Assembly (NCBI GenBank): GCA_015061285.1
Contig: SUWW01000003.1
Location: 186,001-250,000, forward strand
Reading direction: 5' to 3'
Source of the DNA: Bacteroidales bacterium
GTDB taxonomy: Bacteria; Bacteroidota; Bacteroidia; Bacteroidales; Marinilabiliaceae
Length of the DNA stretch: 64,000 bases
The notes below the pieces were generated by a model, which was not told where the DNA came from, made no database searches, and was given only the letters and a program-made list of their open reading frames with translations. Positions within the stretch are counted from its first letter, which is position 1, and the number at the start of each line of letters is the position of its first letter. Position numbers and translations under genes: made by a program. Positions 9,449-18,426 of this stretch are shown here, in pieces.

Positions 9449-9531
9449 GGGTGAATACCAGAGTGGCCAAATGGGGCAGACTGTAAATCTGCTGTCTTTC
9501 GACTTCGGTGGTTCGAATCCATCTTCACCCA
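9449..9531 (+). tRNA. tRNA-Tyr (anticodon GTA)
   Basis: A full class II cloverleaf can be folded: acceptor GGGTGAA with TTCACCC; a D arm CCA...TGG; anticodon stem GCAGA/TCTGC around loop CTGTAAA with GTA at 9483-9485; a long variable arm; and T loop TTCGAAT. Discriminator A is at 9531. The CCA end is not encoded. Confidence 0.95.
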
Positions 9532-9541
9532 CAAACTTCTG

Positions 9542-9575
9542 AGAGCAAGTCTGTAAAGCAGATTTGCTCTTTTTT
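9542..9575 (+). terminator. Terminator after tRNA-Tyr
   Basis: A 12-pair stem AGAGCAAGTCTG/CAGATTTGCTCT (one G-U) with a five-base loop, followed by TTTTT. Confidence 0.9.
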
Positions 9576-9656
9576 GTTATGGGATACATATTTAGCGCTA
9601 AAAAACAACTCAAATTAGCTCAATATGCATCATTTGAACATTTTCTGCTGTGCTAC

Positions 9657-9680
9657 GATACGTTTCTAAACGTATCTTTG
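9657..9680 (+). promoter_or_regulatory. Palindromic operator overlapping a -7 box
   Basis: A perfect 9-base inverted repeat GATACGTTT-CT-AAACGTATC (9657-9676) overlaps TATCTTTG (9673-9680), a good TAnnTTTG -7 element, 28 bases before the aminotransferase start. A repressor bound here would block the promoter. No clear -33 box is visible. Confidence 0.5.
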
Positions 9681-9708
9681 CAAGCATTAAACCCAAAAAC
9701 ACTTACAA

Positions 9709-10962
9709 ATGCCTTCTATATCACAGCGAGGAGTAATTATGCCATCGTCGCCAATACGCAAATTGGTGCCTTATGCCGATGCTGCAAAAGCGCGCGGCAT
9801 TAGAGTTTTTCATCTCAATATCGGTCAGCCCGATATTCTGACCCCCGATATTGCCCTCGCCGCGGTAAAAAACGCAAAAATTCCTATTGTGGAATATTCT
9901 CACTCGGCTGGTATGCCCGAGTATCGACATAAACTATCGAAATACTACAAATCGGTGGGCATCGACCTATCGCCCGATGAGATGCTTGTCACTTGTGGAG
10001 GCTCAGAGGCGGTATTGTTCGCTTTTATGAGTTGCCTCGATCCACTCGATGAAGTGATTGTGCCTGAGCCATTTTATGCCAACTATGAAGCCTTTGCAGC
10101 TGCTGCAGGCGCTTGTGTCACGCCAGTTACTTCAACTATCGAGAATGGCTTTACATTGCCTTCTATTGACGAATTCGAAAGCGTCATCACCAATAAAACG
10201 AAGGCTATAATGATATGCAACCCCAATAATCCTACGGGGTATCTTTATAGCGAACAAGAGATGCAACTGCTGAAGGAGATTATTCTTAAGTATGATCTCT
10301 TCTTGATATGCGACGAGGTTTATCGCGAATTTTGCTACGATGGGGCGAAGTTTTATTCATCTATGTATCTCGAAGGCTGCGAGCAGAATGTAATTATGAT
10401 CGACTCTGTATCGAAGCGCTATTCGGAGTGCGGACTGCGTATTGGTTTGATGGCTACCAAAAACAAAGAGGTGCTCGCTTCGGCTATGAAGTTGGCTCAA
10501 GCTCGATTATGTCCTCCTACGTTTGGACAAATAGCAGCTATGGCATCGCTCGATGTGCCTGAAGAGTATTTTGCTGCAGTAAACAAAGAGTATTGTAAAC
10601 GCCGCAACTTTATGCTTGATGAATTGAACAAGATACCCGGTGTTTATTCTCCAATGCCACAAGGTGCATTCTATACGGTAGCTCGTTTACCAATCGACGA
10701 TTCGGATAAATTCTGCCAATGGTTGCTTTCCGATTTTAGTTATAACAACCAAACCGTGATGTGTGCGCCTGCTTCAGGTTTCTATAGTAATCGTACCTTA
10801 GGTCGCAACGAAGTCCGTTTGGCCTACGTACTCAATTGTGATGATTTGGCAATAGCCATCGACCTCTTAGCGCGTGCGTTGAAGTGTTATCCTGGTCGCA
10901 CACCCGAGAGCGGATCTCCTCTCTTGGAGCACGAGCGTAGAATGTTGCAGGAGAGGCGCTGA
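9709..10962 (+). CDS. Class I/II pyridoxal-phosphate aminotransferase (aspartate aminotransferase family)
   Basis: 417 residues, fold type I PLP enzyme. Visible are NPNNPTGYLYS (substrate and PLP site), the PLP-contacting Asp in ICDEVYREF, the Schiff-base lysine in SVSKRYSECGLRIG, and the C-terminal NEVRLAY arginine that binds the substrate carboxylate. This SVSKRYS form is typical of a Bacteroidetes aspartate/aromatic-aminotransferase-like group; the exact amino acid substrate cannot be read off. It has a palindrome over its promoter and its stop codon overlaps the next start (TGATG), so it is co-translated with the permease gene. Confidence 0.85.
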   Translation: MPSISQRGVIMPSSPIRKLVPYADAAKARGIRVFHLNIGQPDILTPDIALAAVKNAKIPIVEYSHSAGMPEYRHKLSKYYKSVGIDLSPDEMLVTCGGSEAVLFAFMSCLDPLDEVIVPEPFYANYEAFAAAAGACVTPVTSTIENGFTLPSIDEFESVITNKTKAIMICNPNNPTGYLYSEQEMQLLKEIILKYDLFLICDEVYREFCYDGAKFYSSMYLEGCEQNVIMIDSVSKRYSECGLRIGLMATKNKEVLASAMKLAQARLCPPTFGQIAAMASLDVPEEYFAAVNKEYCKRRNFMLDELNKIPGVYSPMPQGAFYTVARLPIDDSDKFCQWLLSDFSYNNQTVMCAPASGFYSNRTLGRNEVRLAYVLNCDDLAIAIDLLARALKCYPGRTPESGSPLLEHERRMLQERR

Positions 10963-12212
10963 TGAGTGGTGGTTTCACAAATTTCATCGCCAATAAACTT
11001 CTTACGAGCAAAGTTGGCAGTAGAAAACTTTCAGGTCCAGTAGTAGCAGTAGCAACGATGGCTGTAGCCTTGGGCGTAGCTATAATGATAGTGGCTGTGG
11101 CTATTGGTTTGGGCTTCAAGCACGAAGTTCGCGATAAAATTGTTGGTTTTGGTACTCATATACAGATTGTTAGCCTCGATTTTAATCGTAGCTATGAAAC
11201 CACGCCCATAAAAGCCGATTCGGCGCTCGAATACAACATAGCTGCAATTGAAGGAGTTCGGCATCTGCAGCCATTCGTATTGAAACCTGGAATAATAAAG
11301 ACGGCAGAAGAAATACAAGGCATAGCACTAAAAGGCATCGATGCTTCGTTCGATACAACGTTTCTTGCTTCGTGTCTCGAAGAGGGACGTATGATACATA
11401 TAGATACGGCGCGGAGTAACGACATTTATCTCTCGCGTGAAATAGCCAATATGCTGAAACTCAATGTTGGAGATGCCGTACGTATGTATTTTGTTGGAGG
11501 TAAAGGGCTTCGTGCTCGCAAGTTTACTCTTTGTGGCATTTTCAATTCACATTTTTCAGAATTTGACCATAAAATAGCCTTTGTAGATATTCGCCAATTG
11601 CAGATGCTTAACAATTGGGCCGATAATCAAATTTCTGGTTATGAGGTAATTATCGACGACTTTGACAATCTCGATAATGTAGCTAAGCAAGTGTCGGCTT
11701 ATACCTCAATGGTGATTGGTCCCGATGATGTGTTTTTGCATACGCAGTCTATCACCGAAATGCAGCCTCAAATGTTTGGTTGGCTTGCGTTGCTCGATAT
11801 GAATATAGCTGTGATTCTGGTGCTAATTATATCGGTTGCATGTCTAAATATGGTTAGCGGTTTACTAATCTTGATTTTGGAGAATACCAACACAATAGGT
11901 TTGCTAAAAGCAATTGGTTGCCGAGGTCGTCGCATACGTAGAATATTTCTCGTTATGGCAATGCATATCGTTGGACGAGGCATGATAATAGGCAATATAA
12001 TAGGCATAACTATTTGTGCCATTCAAGCATTAACGGGTGTTGTGAAACTTAATCCCGAAAACTATTATTTGGACACTGTGCCCATAATGCTGCCATTAGG
12101 CGTTTGGGCTGCACTTAATATAGGTGCATTCTTGTTTACCACATTGATGATGGTAGCGCCGTCGCATGTTATATCGCGAATTACTCCTGCCAAAGCGCTG
12201 AGATTCAATTAA
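10962..12212 (+). CDS. ABC transporter permease of the LolC/LolE-FtsX type
   Basis: 416-residue inner-membrane protein. One N-terminal helix (about 21-46) is followed by a large periplasmic MacB-like domain (50-260) and three C-terminal helices forming the FtsX domain, with the motif ENTNTIGLLKAIGCRGRRIRRIFL between them. This architecture moves lipoproteins or other lipophilic cargo to the outer membrane. No ATPase gene is adjacent, which is common for the Bacteroidetes LolE-like permeases. Start overlaps the upstream aminotransferase by one base. Confidence 0.85.
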   Translation: MSGGFTNFIANKLLTSKVGSRKLSGPVVAVATMAVALGVAIMIVAVAIGLGFKHEVRDKIVGFGTHIQIVSLDFNRSYETTPIKADSALEYNIAAIEGVRHLQPFVLKPGIIKTAEEIQGIALKGIDASFDTTFLASCLEEGRMIHIDTARSNDIYLSREIANMLKLNVGDAVRMYFVGGKGLRARKFTLCGIFNSHFSEFDHKIAFVDIRQLQMLNNWADNQISGYEVIIDDFDNLDNVAKQVSAYTSMVIGPDDVFLHTQSITEMQPQMFGWLALLDMNIAVILVLIISVACLNMVSGLLILILENTNTIGLLKAIGCRGRRIRRIFLVMAMHIVGRGMIIGNIIGITICAIQALTGVVKLNPENYYLDTVPIMLPLGVWAALNIGAFLFTTLMMVAPSHVISRITPAKALRFN

Positions 12213-12226
12213 TAATACGAATATAT

Positions 12227-13138
12227 ATGGCACGTGCAAAACTTTTTGTTATAGCAGGTCCAACGGCTGTTGGCAAAACCGATATGACCATAAATATTGC
12301 ACAGCATTTGCATACTGAAATCATCTCGGCCGACAGCCGTCAAGTGTTCAAAGAGATGAAAATAGGTACGGCATCGCCTACTGTCGAGCAACTATCTATG
12401 GTGCCTCATCATTTGGTGGGTCATCGTTCAATTTTCGATAACTACAATGCGTTTGAATATGAGCAAGAGGCTCTAAAGACAGTGCTCGATGTCACGTCGC
12501 GTTGTGGTGGAATAGCAATACTCACAGGTGGCTCCATGATGTATATCGATGCGCTATGTGAAGGTATCGATGAAGTGCCAACAATTAGTGAAGAAGTTCG
12601 TGCTGCTGTTATGGCAGAATATGAACTTAACGGCATAGAGTATATGAAAGCACGATTGCAACAGCTTGATGCTAAATACTATGCCGAAGCCGACCTGCAA
12701 AATCCGAGGCGCGTGCTCCATGCCATTGAAGTCTGCTTGCAGTCGGGCACTACATATAGCTCGCTTCGCTCCAATAGAGCCAAAGAACGCCCATTTGATG
12801 TAGTTCGTATAGCTATCAATCGGCCGCGTGAGGAGCTCTTCGATAGAATCAACCATCGTGCACACGACATGATTGAACAAGGTCTTGTAGATGAAGCTAA
12901 ACAACTGATACATAGTCGCAATCTTACAGCACTTAATACGGTTGGTTACAAAGAAATATTTAGTTATCTCGATGGCACAATCTCACTTGCTGAGGCCGAA
13001 CGACAAATAGCTCGCAACACGCGTCATTATGCTAAGCGTCAACTGCAATGGTTTAGGCTTCGCAATACGTATGCATGGTTCGATGCCAATGATGAAAATG
13101 CTGTGATGAGTTATATATACGAGTGTTATAAAAACTAA
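12227..13138 (+). CDS. miaA: tRNA dimethylallyltransferase
   Basis: Adds a dimethylallyl group to A37 of tRNAs reading UNN codons. The 303-residue product has the P-loop AGPTAVGKTD at the N-terminus, the SADSRQVFKEMKIGTA tRNA/substrate motif, and the C-terminal NTRHYAKRQLQWFR motif. Length fits the family. It begins 14 bases after the permease gene, probably within the same transcript. Confidence 0.96.
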   Translation: MARAKLFVIAGPTAVGKTDMTINIAQHLHTEIISADSRQVFKEMKIGTASPTVEQLSMVPHHLVGHRSIFDNYNAFEYEQEALKTVLDVTSRCGGIAILTGGSMMYIDALCEGIDEVPTISEEVRAAVMAEYELNGIEYMKARLQQLDAKYYAEADLQNPRRVLHAIEVCLQSGTTYSSLRSNRAKERPFDVVRIAINRPREELFDRINHRAHDMIEQGLVDEAKQLIHSRNLTALNTVGYKEIFSYLDGTISLAEAERQIARNTRHYAKRQLQWFRLRNTYAWFDANDENAVMSYIYECYKN

Positions 13139-13210
13139 AAAATCAACTTAATACTACCATTGAAGCAAGGTTAGCTAACATATAAGGCATGTAGATATTG
13201 CATATTGATG

Positions 13211-13218
13211 TAATTTTG
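13211..13218 (+). promoter_or_regulatory. Putative -7 box of the amino-alcohol/glycan cluster
   Basis: TAATTTTG fits TAnnTTTG and lies 23 bases before the HisC-like gene. No clear TTTG is visible at the -33 position. Confidence 0.4.
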
Positions 13219-13241
13219 CCGCGCATAAAATCTTTGTAAAT

Positions 13242-14279
13242 ATGAATTTTCTCGATAGAAATGAATTTAACTTTCAGCCCAGTCAGAAGGTGCTCGACGC
13301 TATAAAATCGTTTAATCCTTCAGATCTTTGTTTCTATACTCGTATATACGACGAAGGAAAGAAGAGCGTGGTGTCGGTGCGTTTGAGCGAGATATATGGA
13401 GTGCCCGAAGAGCAAGTGTTGCTTGGCTATGGTGGCGAAGACATTCTGAAAAACACAGTGCATTTCTACCTTACCAAAGGCGACAATAAAACAATACTTA
13501 TTCCTCAATTCTCTTGGTGGTATTATAGTTCCATTGCAGCCGAGGTTGATGGTAAAACAGAGATGTATCCACTCTACGAACAAGAAGATACTTTTGCATA
13601 CAACGTTGACGAAGTTATAGCTTACACCAATCGCATTTGTCCGAGAATGCTTTTGCTTGCATCGCCAAACAATCCAACGGGAAACTGCCTAACATCTGAG
13701 GAGATTGGTCGAATTATGGAAAATATACCTTCAGAGACAATGGTGCTTATCGATGAAGCTTATGCAAGTTTCATAACAAATGATACCGACTATATTGCTC
13801 CGCTTGTAAATAAGTATTCAAACCTTATAATATCGCGTACTCTCTCGAAGTTCTATGGACTCCCTGGCTTGCGAATGGGCTTTGGCTTTATGGGTGCTGG
13901 GCATAACGACTTCTTGAAGTATGCCAATAAGTATCTTGGTTACAATCGTTTTAGCGAAGCGGTCGCTCTTGCGGCTCTCGAAAGTGACGAACATTATCGC
14001 AATGTAGCCAACCAAATGGAGTGGGATCGTCAATTATTCAAAAACGAACTTGGTTCACTCGATGGCTTCAAGGTATATAAGAGTGTTGCCAATTTCATAC
14101 TTATAAAATATCCAATAGAGATTAAATCTGCACTGCAAAAAGCGTTGGCTGAGCAGAACTACAAGATAAAGTTCATGTCTGATCCTGGTCTTGAATCGTG
14201 TCTGCGTATTACGCTCGGTCGTCCTGAGCAGATTCAGATCGTATGCGATACCATTAAGCGCGTTGCAACTCATAAATAA
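13242..14279 (+). CDS. HisC-like pyridoxal-phosphate aminotransferase
   Basis: 345 residues, class I/II aminotransferase closest in style to histidinol-phosphate aminotransferase. Seen: the glycine-rich GYGGEDILKN cofactor region, SPNNPTGN, the PLP Asp in LIDEAYASF, and the Schiff-base lysine in RTLSKFYGLPGLRMG. It is not in a histidine operon. It is followed after five bases by a LicC-like nucleotidyltransferase and then a LicD-like transferase. From family knowledge, HisC-like enzymes in some capsule loci transaminate small phosphates such as dihydroxyacetone phosphate. I infer it makes the amino-alcohol phosphate that the next two genes activate and attach. The substrate is not proven. Confidence 0.75.
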   Translation: MNFLDRNEFNFQPSQKVLDAIKSFNPSDLCFYTRIYDEGKKSVVSVRLSEIYGVPEEQVLLGYGGEDILKNTVHFYLTKGDNKTILIPQFSWWYYSSIAAEVDGKTEMYPLYEQEDTFAYNVDEVIAYTNRICPRMLLLASPNNPTGNCLTSEEIGRIMENIPSETMVLIDEAYASFITNDTDYIAPLVNKYSNLIISRTLSKFYGLPGLRMGFGFMGAGHNDFLKYANKYLGYNRFSEAVALAALESDEHYRNVANQMEWDRQLFKNELGSLDGFKVYKSVANFILIKYPIEIKSALQKALAEQNYKIKFMSDPGLESCLRITLGRPEQIQIVCDTIKRVATHK

Positions 14280-14284
14280 ACATT

Positions 14285-15016
14285 ATGAAGGCTCTTATAT
14301 TGGCAGCTGGAATGGCATCTCGCCTACGACCGCTCACTAACAATATGCCCAAATGCCTACTCAAAATAGGCGATAAATCGCTCTTGAAGCGTAGTCTCGA
14401 TGCGTTAACTGCAAACGGAATAACAGATTTCGTGTTTGTCACTGGTTATCTGCATAATATGATTGAAGATTTTGTTCGTAACAATTATCCTCATATCAAT
14501 AGCATATTCATACACAACGATAAATACGAAAGCACCAACAACATCTATTCATTGTGGTTGGCTCGTCCACAAGTAGAAGGCGAAGAGGTGCTACTGCTCG
14601 ATAGCGATTTGCTCTACGACCCTAAAATAGTTGCGCGCGTGCTTGCCAATAAAGAAGACAATTTGCTAACACTCAATCGTCATGAACTTGGCGAAGAGGA
14701 AATTAAGGTGATTGTTGATGAAAAGGGCATTATCAAGGAAATAAACAAGACTTGCGACCCCAAGAGCGCCATTGGTGAGAGCCTTGGTATAGAAAAAATG
14801 GGCAAAGCATACACTTGTGCGCTCTATAAAGAACTTGAACACATGATGAATGAAGAACATTTAGAAAATGTGTTCTACGAGCGCGCTTTTGAGCGTCTTA
14901 TTGCGCAGGGGCATTCGTTTCAAGTGCTGGATATTACAGACCTCTTCTCGTGTGAACTCGACACAGTGGAAGATTTTGAGACTGCAAAACAAAAAATCCC
15001 TGCAGAACTCTATTAG
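14285..15016 (+). CDS. LicC-like nucleotidyltransferase (sugar- or choline-phosphate type)
   Basis: 243 residues. The N-terminal signature LILAAGMASRLRPLT followed by MPKCLLKIG marks the NTP-binding loop of the nucleotidyltransferase family; LLLDSDLLYD supplies the metal-binding aspartates. The protein is as short as LicC-type CTP:phosphocholine cytidylyltransferases and lacks the extra beta-helix of sugar-1-phosphate uridylyltransferases. Its position between an aminotransferase and a LicD gene supports activation of a phospho-amino-alcohol to a CDP form. The true base and substrate are inferred, not seen. Confidence 0.75.
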   Translation: MKALILAAGMASRLRPLTNNMPKCLLKIGDKSLLKRSLDALTANGITDFVFVTGYLHNMIEDFVRNNYPHINSIFIHNDKYESTNNIYSLWLARPQVEGEEVLLLDSDLLYDPKIVARVLANKEDNLLTLNRHELGEEEIKVIVDEKGIIKEINKTCDPKSAIGESLGIEKMGKAYTCALYKELEHMMNEEHLENVFYERAFERLIAQGHSFQVLDITDLFSCELDTVEDFETAKQKIPAELY

Positions 15017-15034
15017 TATATACGCAAAACAATT

Positions 15035-15865
15035 ATGGCTACTTACGACATAAGACCATTGCAGCTTCGCATATTGGAGATAGTAAAAGCTATCGATGCA
15101 GTGTGCAAAGAGCATAATCTGAGATATTATTTATGGGCTGGCACAATGTTGGGCGCAGTGCGTCATGGCGGTTTCATTCCTTGGGATGATGACCTCGACA
15201 TAGCTATGCCTCGCAACGATTATGACCTTCTTATGCAACACTGTAACGAATGGTTGCCCGAATATTTAGAAGTAGTTAGTTACGAAACCGATCCTCAAAA
15301 CTATCCGCTGCCGTTTGCTAAAGTGCAAGATGCGCGCACTACGCTTATCGAACGTATGCATTTGCGCTATGTAGGTGGTATATACTTAGATGTCTTCCCA
15401 TTAGACGGACAGCCTCAAAGTAGAATAGCTCAGCAGATACACTTCATGCGCTATCAGTGGCTGAAAAAAGCTCTATACTTTGTTCATCGCGATCCATATC
15501 GCCATGGTCATGGACCATCGTCGTGGTTGCCATTGCTATGCCGTAAAATATATACAATGCAAGAGCTTCAACAAAAAATCAGAAATCTGCAAAAGACTTA
15601 CGATTTTGATGCTTGCGACAACATTGTAGATCACGATGATGGTTTGAAAGGTGTGATGCCCAAATCGTTGGTGGGAAAGCCTACTCCTATTGCCTTTGAG
15701 AATATTACGCTCATGGGCGTGGAGCACACTCATGAGTATCTAAGTCGTAAATATGGCAACTATATGGTTATTCCACAAGGTAACCATCAGCGTCAACACA
15801 ACTTTCATTTGCTCGATTTAGAGCATGGTTATAAAACGAACAAAGCTATAATACAGAATCAATAA
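15035..15865 (+). CDS. LicD family phosphotransferase
   Basis: 276 residues. The hallmark LicD block is clear: LWAGTMLGAVRHGGFIPW followed by DDDLDIAMPRNDYDLL, with the metal-binding acidic residues. LicD enzymes move phosphocholine or related groups from a CDP carrier to a surface glycan. No licA (choline kinase) or licB (choline importer) is nearby, so external choline is probably not the source; the upstream aminotransferase may provide the group. It ends in a one-base overlap with the next glycosyltransferase gene. Confidence 0.88.
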   Translation: MATYDIRPLQLRILEIVKAIDAVCKEHNLRYYLWAGTMLGAVRHGGFIPWDDDLDIAMPRNDYDLLMQHCNEWLPEYLEVVSYETDPQNYPLPFAKVQDARTTLIERMHLRYVGGIYLDVFPLDGQPQSRIAQQIHFMRYQWLKKALYFVHRDPYRHGHGPSSWLPLLCRKIYTMQELQQKIRNLQKTYDFDACDNIVDHDDGLKGVMPKSLVGKPTPIAFENITLMGVEHTHEYLSRKYGNYMVIPQGNHQRQHNFHLLDLEHGYKTNKAIIQNQ

Positions 15866-16773
15866 TGGCAGCAGGTTTTTCTATACTTATCCCGTCGTGG
15901 AACAATCTATCATATCTTAAGTTGTGTGTCGATAGCATAAGACAATATTCTGCCTACGATCATCAAATCATTGTGCATGTCAATGAAGGCTCAGATGGTA
16001 CACTCGATTGGGTGAAAGCAGAAGGCCTTGACTATACATATTCAGATAAGAATATCGGCGTTTGCTTAGCTATGAATATGATGCGCCGTTTGGTTAAGCG
16101 CGACTATATATATTTCATCAACGATGATATGTTTGTGTTACCTAATTGGGACGTGGTGTTGATGAATGAAATAAATAGCTTGCCAAACAACATGTTCTAC
16201 CTCTCAGGCACCATGATACAACCTCACGACAAGAATGATGTAGGTTTGTGTATCAACTATGGCGATTCGGTAGAGACGTTTCAACGAGAAAAACTTCTCA
16301 AAGAGTATATGAACGAACCTTACCCCGATTGGCAAGGTTCTACACGTCCACCAAGCATTGTGCACCGCGATATTTGGGATTTGGTTGGCGGATATAGCAT
16401 TGAATATAGCCCTGGTATGTATAGTGATCCCGATTTTACGGCTAAATTGCTATTTATTGGTGTTCGCTATATGAAAGGCTTGGGAAATAGCCGCGTATAT
16501 CATTTCGAGACGAAAACAACCACACGTATAAAGAAAAACGATGGAGCAACCCAGTTTTTACTGAAATGGGGAATCTCAAATTCTGTTATGCGTCGTCTGA
16601 TTACGCATCAAGGTGAGGATTGGGAGAAGAGAGAAGAGTCGTTGAATGTGGAGCGTATAAGAAGCAAACGTGGTATGTCGAAGTGGAAAGCTGTGTGGTA
16701 TCTGTTGAGAAAAGGCTTTGGCATAACACATAATATAGAAGAAACTTCAGAATCTATTACGTCATGGATATAA
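15865..16773 (+). CDS. Family 2 glycosyltransferase
   Basis: 302 residues with the GT-A fold start FSILIPSWNNLSYLKLCVDS, the nucleotide-sugar region, and the metal-binding DxD-like motif FINDDMFVLPNWD. It transfers an unknown sugar in surface polysaccharide assembly. No membrane anchor is evident. Translation is coupled to licD (TAATG) and the 3' end overlaps the next gene by ten bases, so the cluster reads as one operon. Confidence 0.85.
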   Translation: MAAGFSILIPSWNNLSYLKLCVDSIRQYSAYDHQIIVHVNEGSDGTLDWVKAEGLDYTYSDKNIGVCLAMNMMRRLVKRDYIYFINDDMFVLPNWDVVLMNEINSLPNNMFYLSGTMIQPHDKNDVGLCINYGDSVETFQREKLLKEYMNEPYPDWQGSTRPPSIVHRDIWDLVGGYSIEYSPGMYSDPDFTAKLLFIGVRYMKGLGNSRVYHFETKTTTRIKKNDGATQFLLKWGISNSVMRRLITHQGEDWEKREESLNVERIRSKRGMSKWKAVWYLLRKGFGITHNIEETSESITSWI

Positions 16774-17612
16774 AGATAGCTATAGCATACCATAAGCCTT
16801 CCGTCATTCTTGACAGTAAGTATTTTTTGCCGATACATGCAGGAAAGGCTCTCAGTACTTATGACTTACGTATTCAGGGTGATGATGAGGGCGATAGTAT
16901 TAGTGAGAAGAATCCATGGTACTGTGAACTGACGGCTCTGTATTGGTTATGGAAAAACACTACTGCTGACTATAAAGGCTTGATGCACTACCGCAGGATA
17001 TTTGTTCAGAAGAGGTCATTTGTGTTATACCGTGCTCTTTTAAGGGTAAAATATAAGGTCAGGCAGTTCTCTTCTCTATGGAGTAAGTATAATAGTGTGG
17101 GAGTGAAGAAACAGTATGGATGTGACGATACGGATGTATTCCGTGGATATTCTGATAAACTGTCTGCACAGTTAGAGTCCTTGTTAAGCGATGGGACTAA
17201 CATTATAGCGCCACATCCGGGACGGTTCTATATGAGTGTCCGCCGTACATTGTGTAATGAGGTGGGAGGATACAACTTGGATATGCTTGAAGATATTGTC
17301 AAGAACGATTATCCCAAGTTTTATCCGTATTACCAGAAGGCAATGAATGGCACATGGTTCTATAACTGCAATATGTCAATAATGGATAATGATACCTTCG
17401 ACACTTATTGCGAAATGTTATTTGATATACTTCGCAAGCATGAGGAAGCAACAGTAAGCAAAGGCTATTTGTTTGATGTAAGCAAGGAGAAGGCATACTC
17501 CAGAATATCGGGTTATCTGGCAGAGATGTTAACCAATGCCTTCATTCAATATAGTAAGGCGTTAGGAAAGAAAGTCAAGGTGATGCCTGTAATATATCTA
17601 AACATAAAGTAA
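16764..17612 (+). CDS. DUF4422-type glycosyltransferase
   Basis: 282 residues with the DUF4422 pattern: KIAIAYHKPS at the start, LPIHAGKAL, GDDEGDSISEKNPWYCELTA, and LWKNTTADYKGLMHYRRIF. Members are found in capsule and LPS loci and are treated as glycosyltransferases. From here to about 20170 the DNA uses AGG/AGA and other codons more than the flanking genes, which suggests that this part of the locus was acquired separately. Overlaps the upstream GT2 gene by ten bases. Confidence 0.82.
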   Translation: MDIKIAIAYHKPSVILDSKYFLPIHAGKALSTYDLRIQGDDEGDSISEKNPWYCELTALYWLWKNTTADYKGLMHYRRIFVQKRSFVLYRALLRVKYKVRQFSSLWSKYNSVGVKKQYGCDDTDVFRGYSDKLSAQLESLLSDGTNIIAPHPGRFYMSVRRTLCNEVGGYNLDMLEDIVKNDYPKFYPYYQKAMNGTWFYNCNMSIMDNDTFDTYCEMLFDILRKHEEATVSKGYLFDVSKEKAYSRISGYLAEMLTNAFIQYSKALGKKVKVMPVIYLNIK

Positions 17613-17616
17613 AAAG

Positions 17617-18375
17617 ATGAATCAGCAGATATCGGTAGTCATAAATACATATAATGCAGAGAAATACCTGGCTCGTGTGTTAGAGACGGCAAGCTCGTTT
17701 GACGAGGTGGTAGTATGCGACATGGAGTCAACTGACGGCACTGTAGCTATAGCTCAACAATATGGCTGCAAAGTGGTGTCGTTTCCAAAAGCCGACCACA
17801 AAAGCGCTGAACCAGCACGTACATTTGCCATTCAATCAGCATCAAGCGATTGGGTTTTAGTAGTTGATGCCGACGAGCTTATTCCACAAGGTCTTTGTGA
17901 CTATTTATACAACTTCATCAAAAATCCTGGCGACGTACGTGGGCTATACATACCGCGCAAGAATTACACAATGGGGGTGTTCTTGCCGTCATCATATCCT
18001 GATTACCAGTTGCGTTTCTTCATAAAGGAAGGTACAGTGTGGCCACCATACGTACATACATTCCCGACAGTGCAGGGAAAGGTGGAGTATATAGATAAGA
18101 AGAGGAAGAACGTGGCGTTTGACCATCTTGATGACAGCACGCAGGCCACGATACGACGACTGAACAATTATACCGACAATGAGGTGGAGAAAAAGAGAGG
18201 CAAGCATGTGACGCTGCTGTATATGATATTCTCGCCGATGATGCGATTTATTAAACTCTATTTCCTCAAGGGCGGCTGTTTCTATGGTATAGCGGGCTTT
18301 GTGCAGGCACAGCGCTCGGCGATATATAAATTTACGGTGCTTTGCAAACTTTATGAGAAACAGATAGGATTTTAA
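17617..18375 (+). CDS. WaaE/KdtX-like family 2 glycosyltransferase
   Basis: 252 residues. The start ISVVINTYNAEKYLARVL, DMESTDGT, and LVVDADELIP are those of the WaaE/KdtX group that adds glucose or another hexose to the LPS inner core. The acceptor here is unknown. The C-terminus has a hydrophobic segment and ends in FTVLCKLYEKQIGF; the same twelve residues FTVLCKLYEKQI reappear, out of frame, at the end of the broken GT2 gene at 20119-20154. Confidence 0.83.
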   Translation: MNQQISVVINTYNAEKYLARVLETASSFDEVVVCDMESTDGTVAIAQQYGCKVVSFPKADHKSAEPARTFAIQSASSDWVLVVDADELIPQGLCDYLYNFIKNPGDVRGLYIPRKNYTMGVFLPSSYPDYQLRFFIKEGTVWPPYVHTFPTVQGKVEYIDKKRKNVAFDHLDDSTQATIRRLNNYTDNEVEKKRGKHVTLLYMIFSPMMRFIKLYFLKGGCFYGIAGFVQAQRSAIYKFTVLCKLYEKQIGF

Positions 18376-18426
18376 TCATTAAAATAGAAACTATAATATG
18401 ATATTTGTAAAAATATTGATTACATT

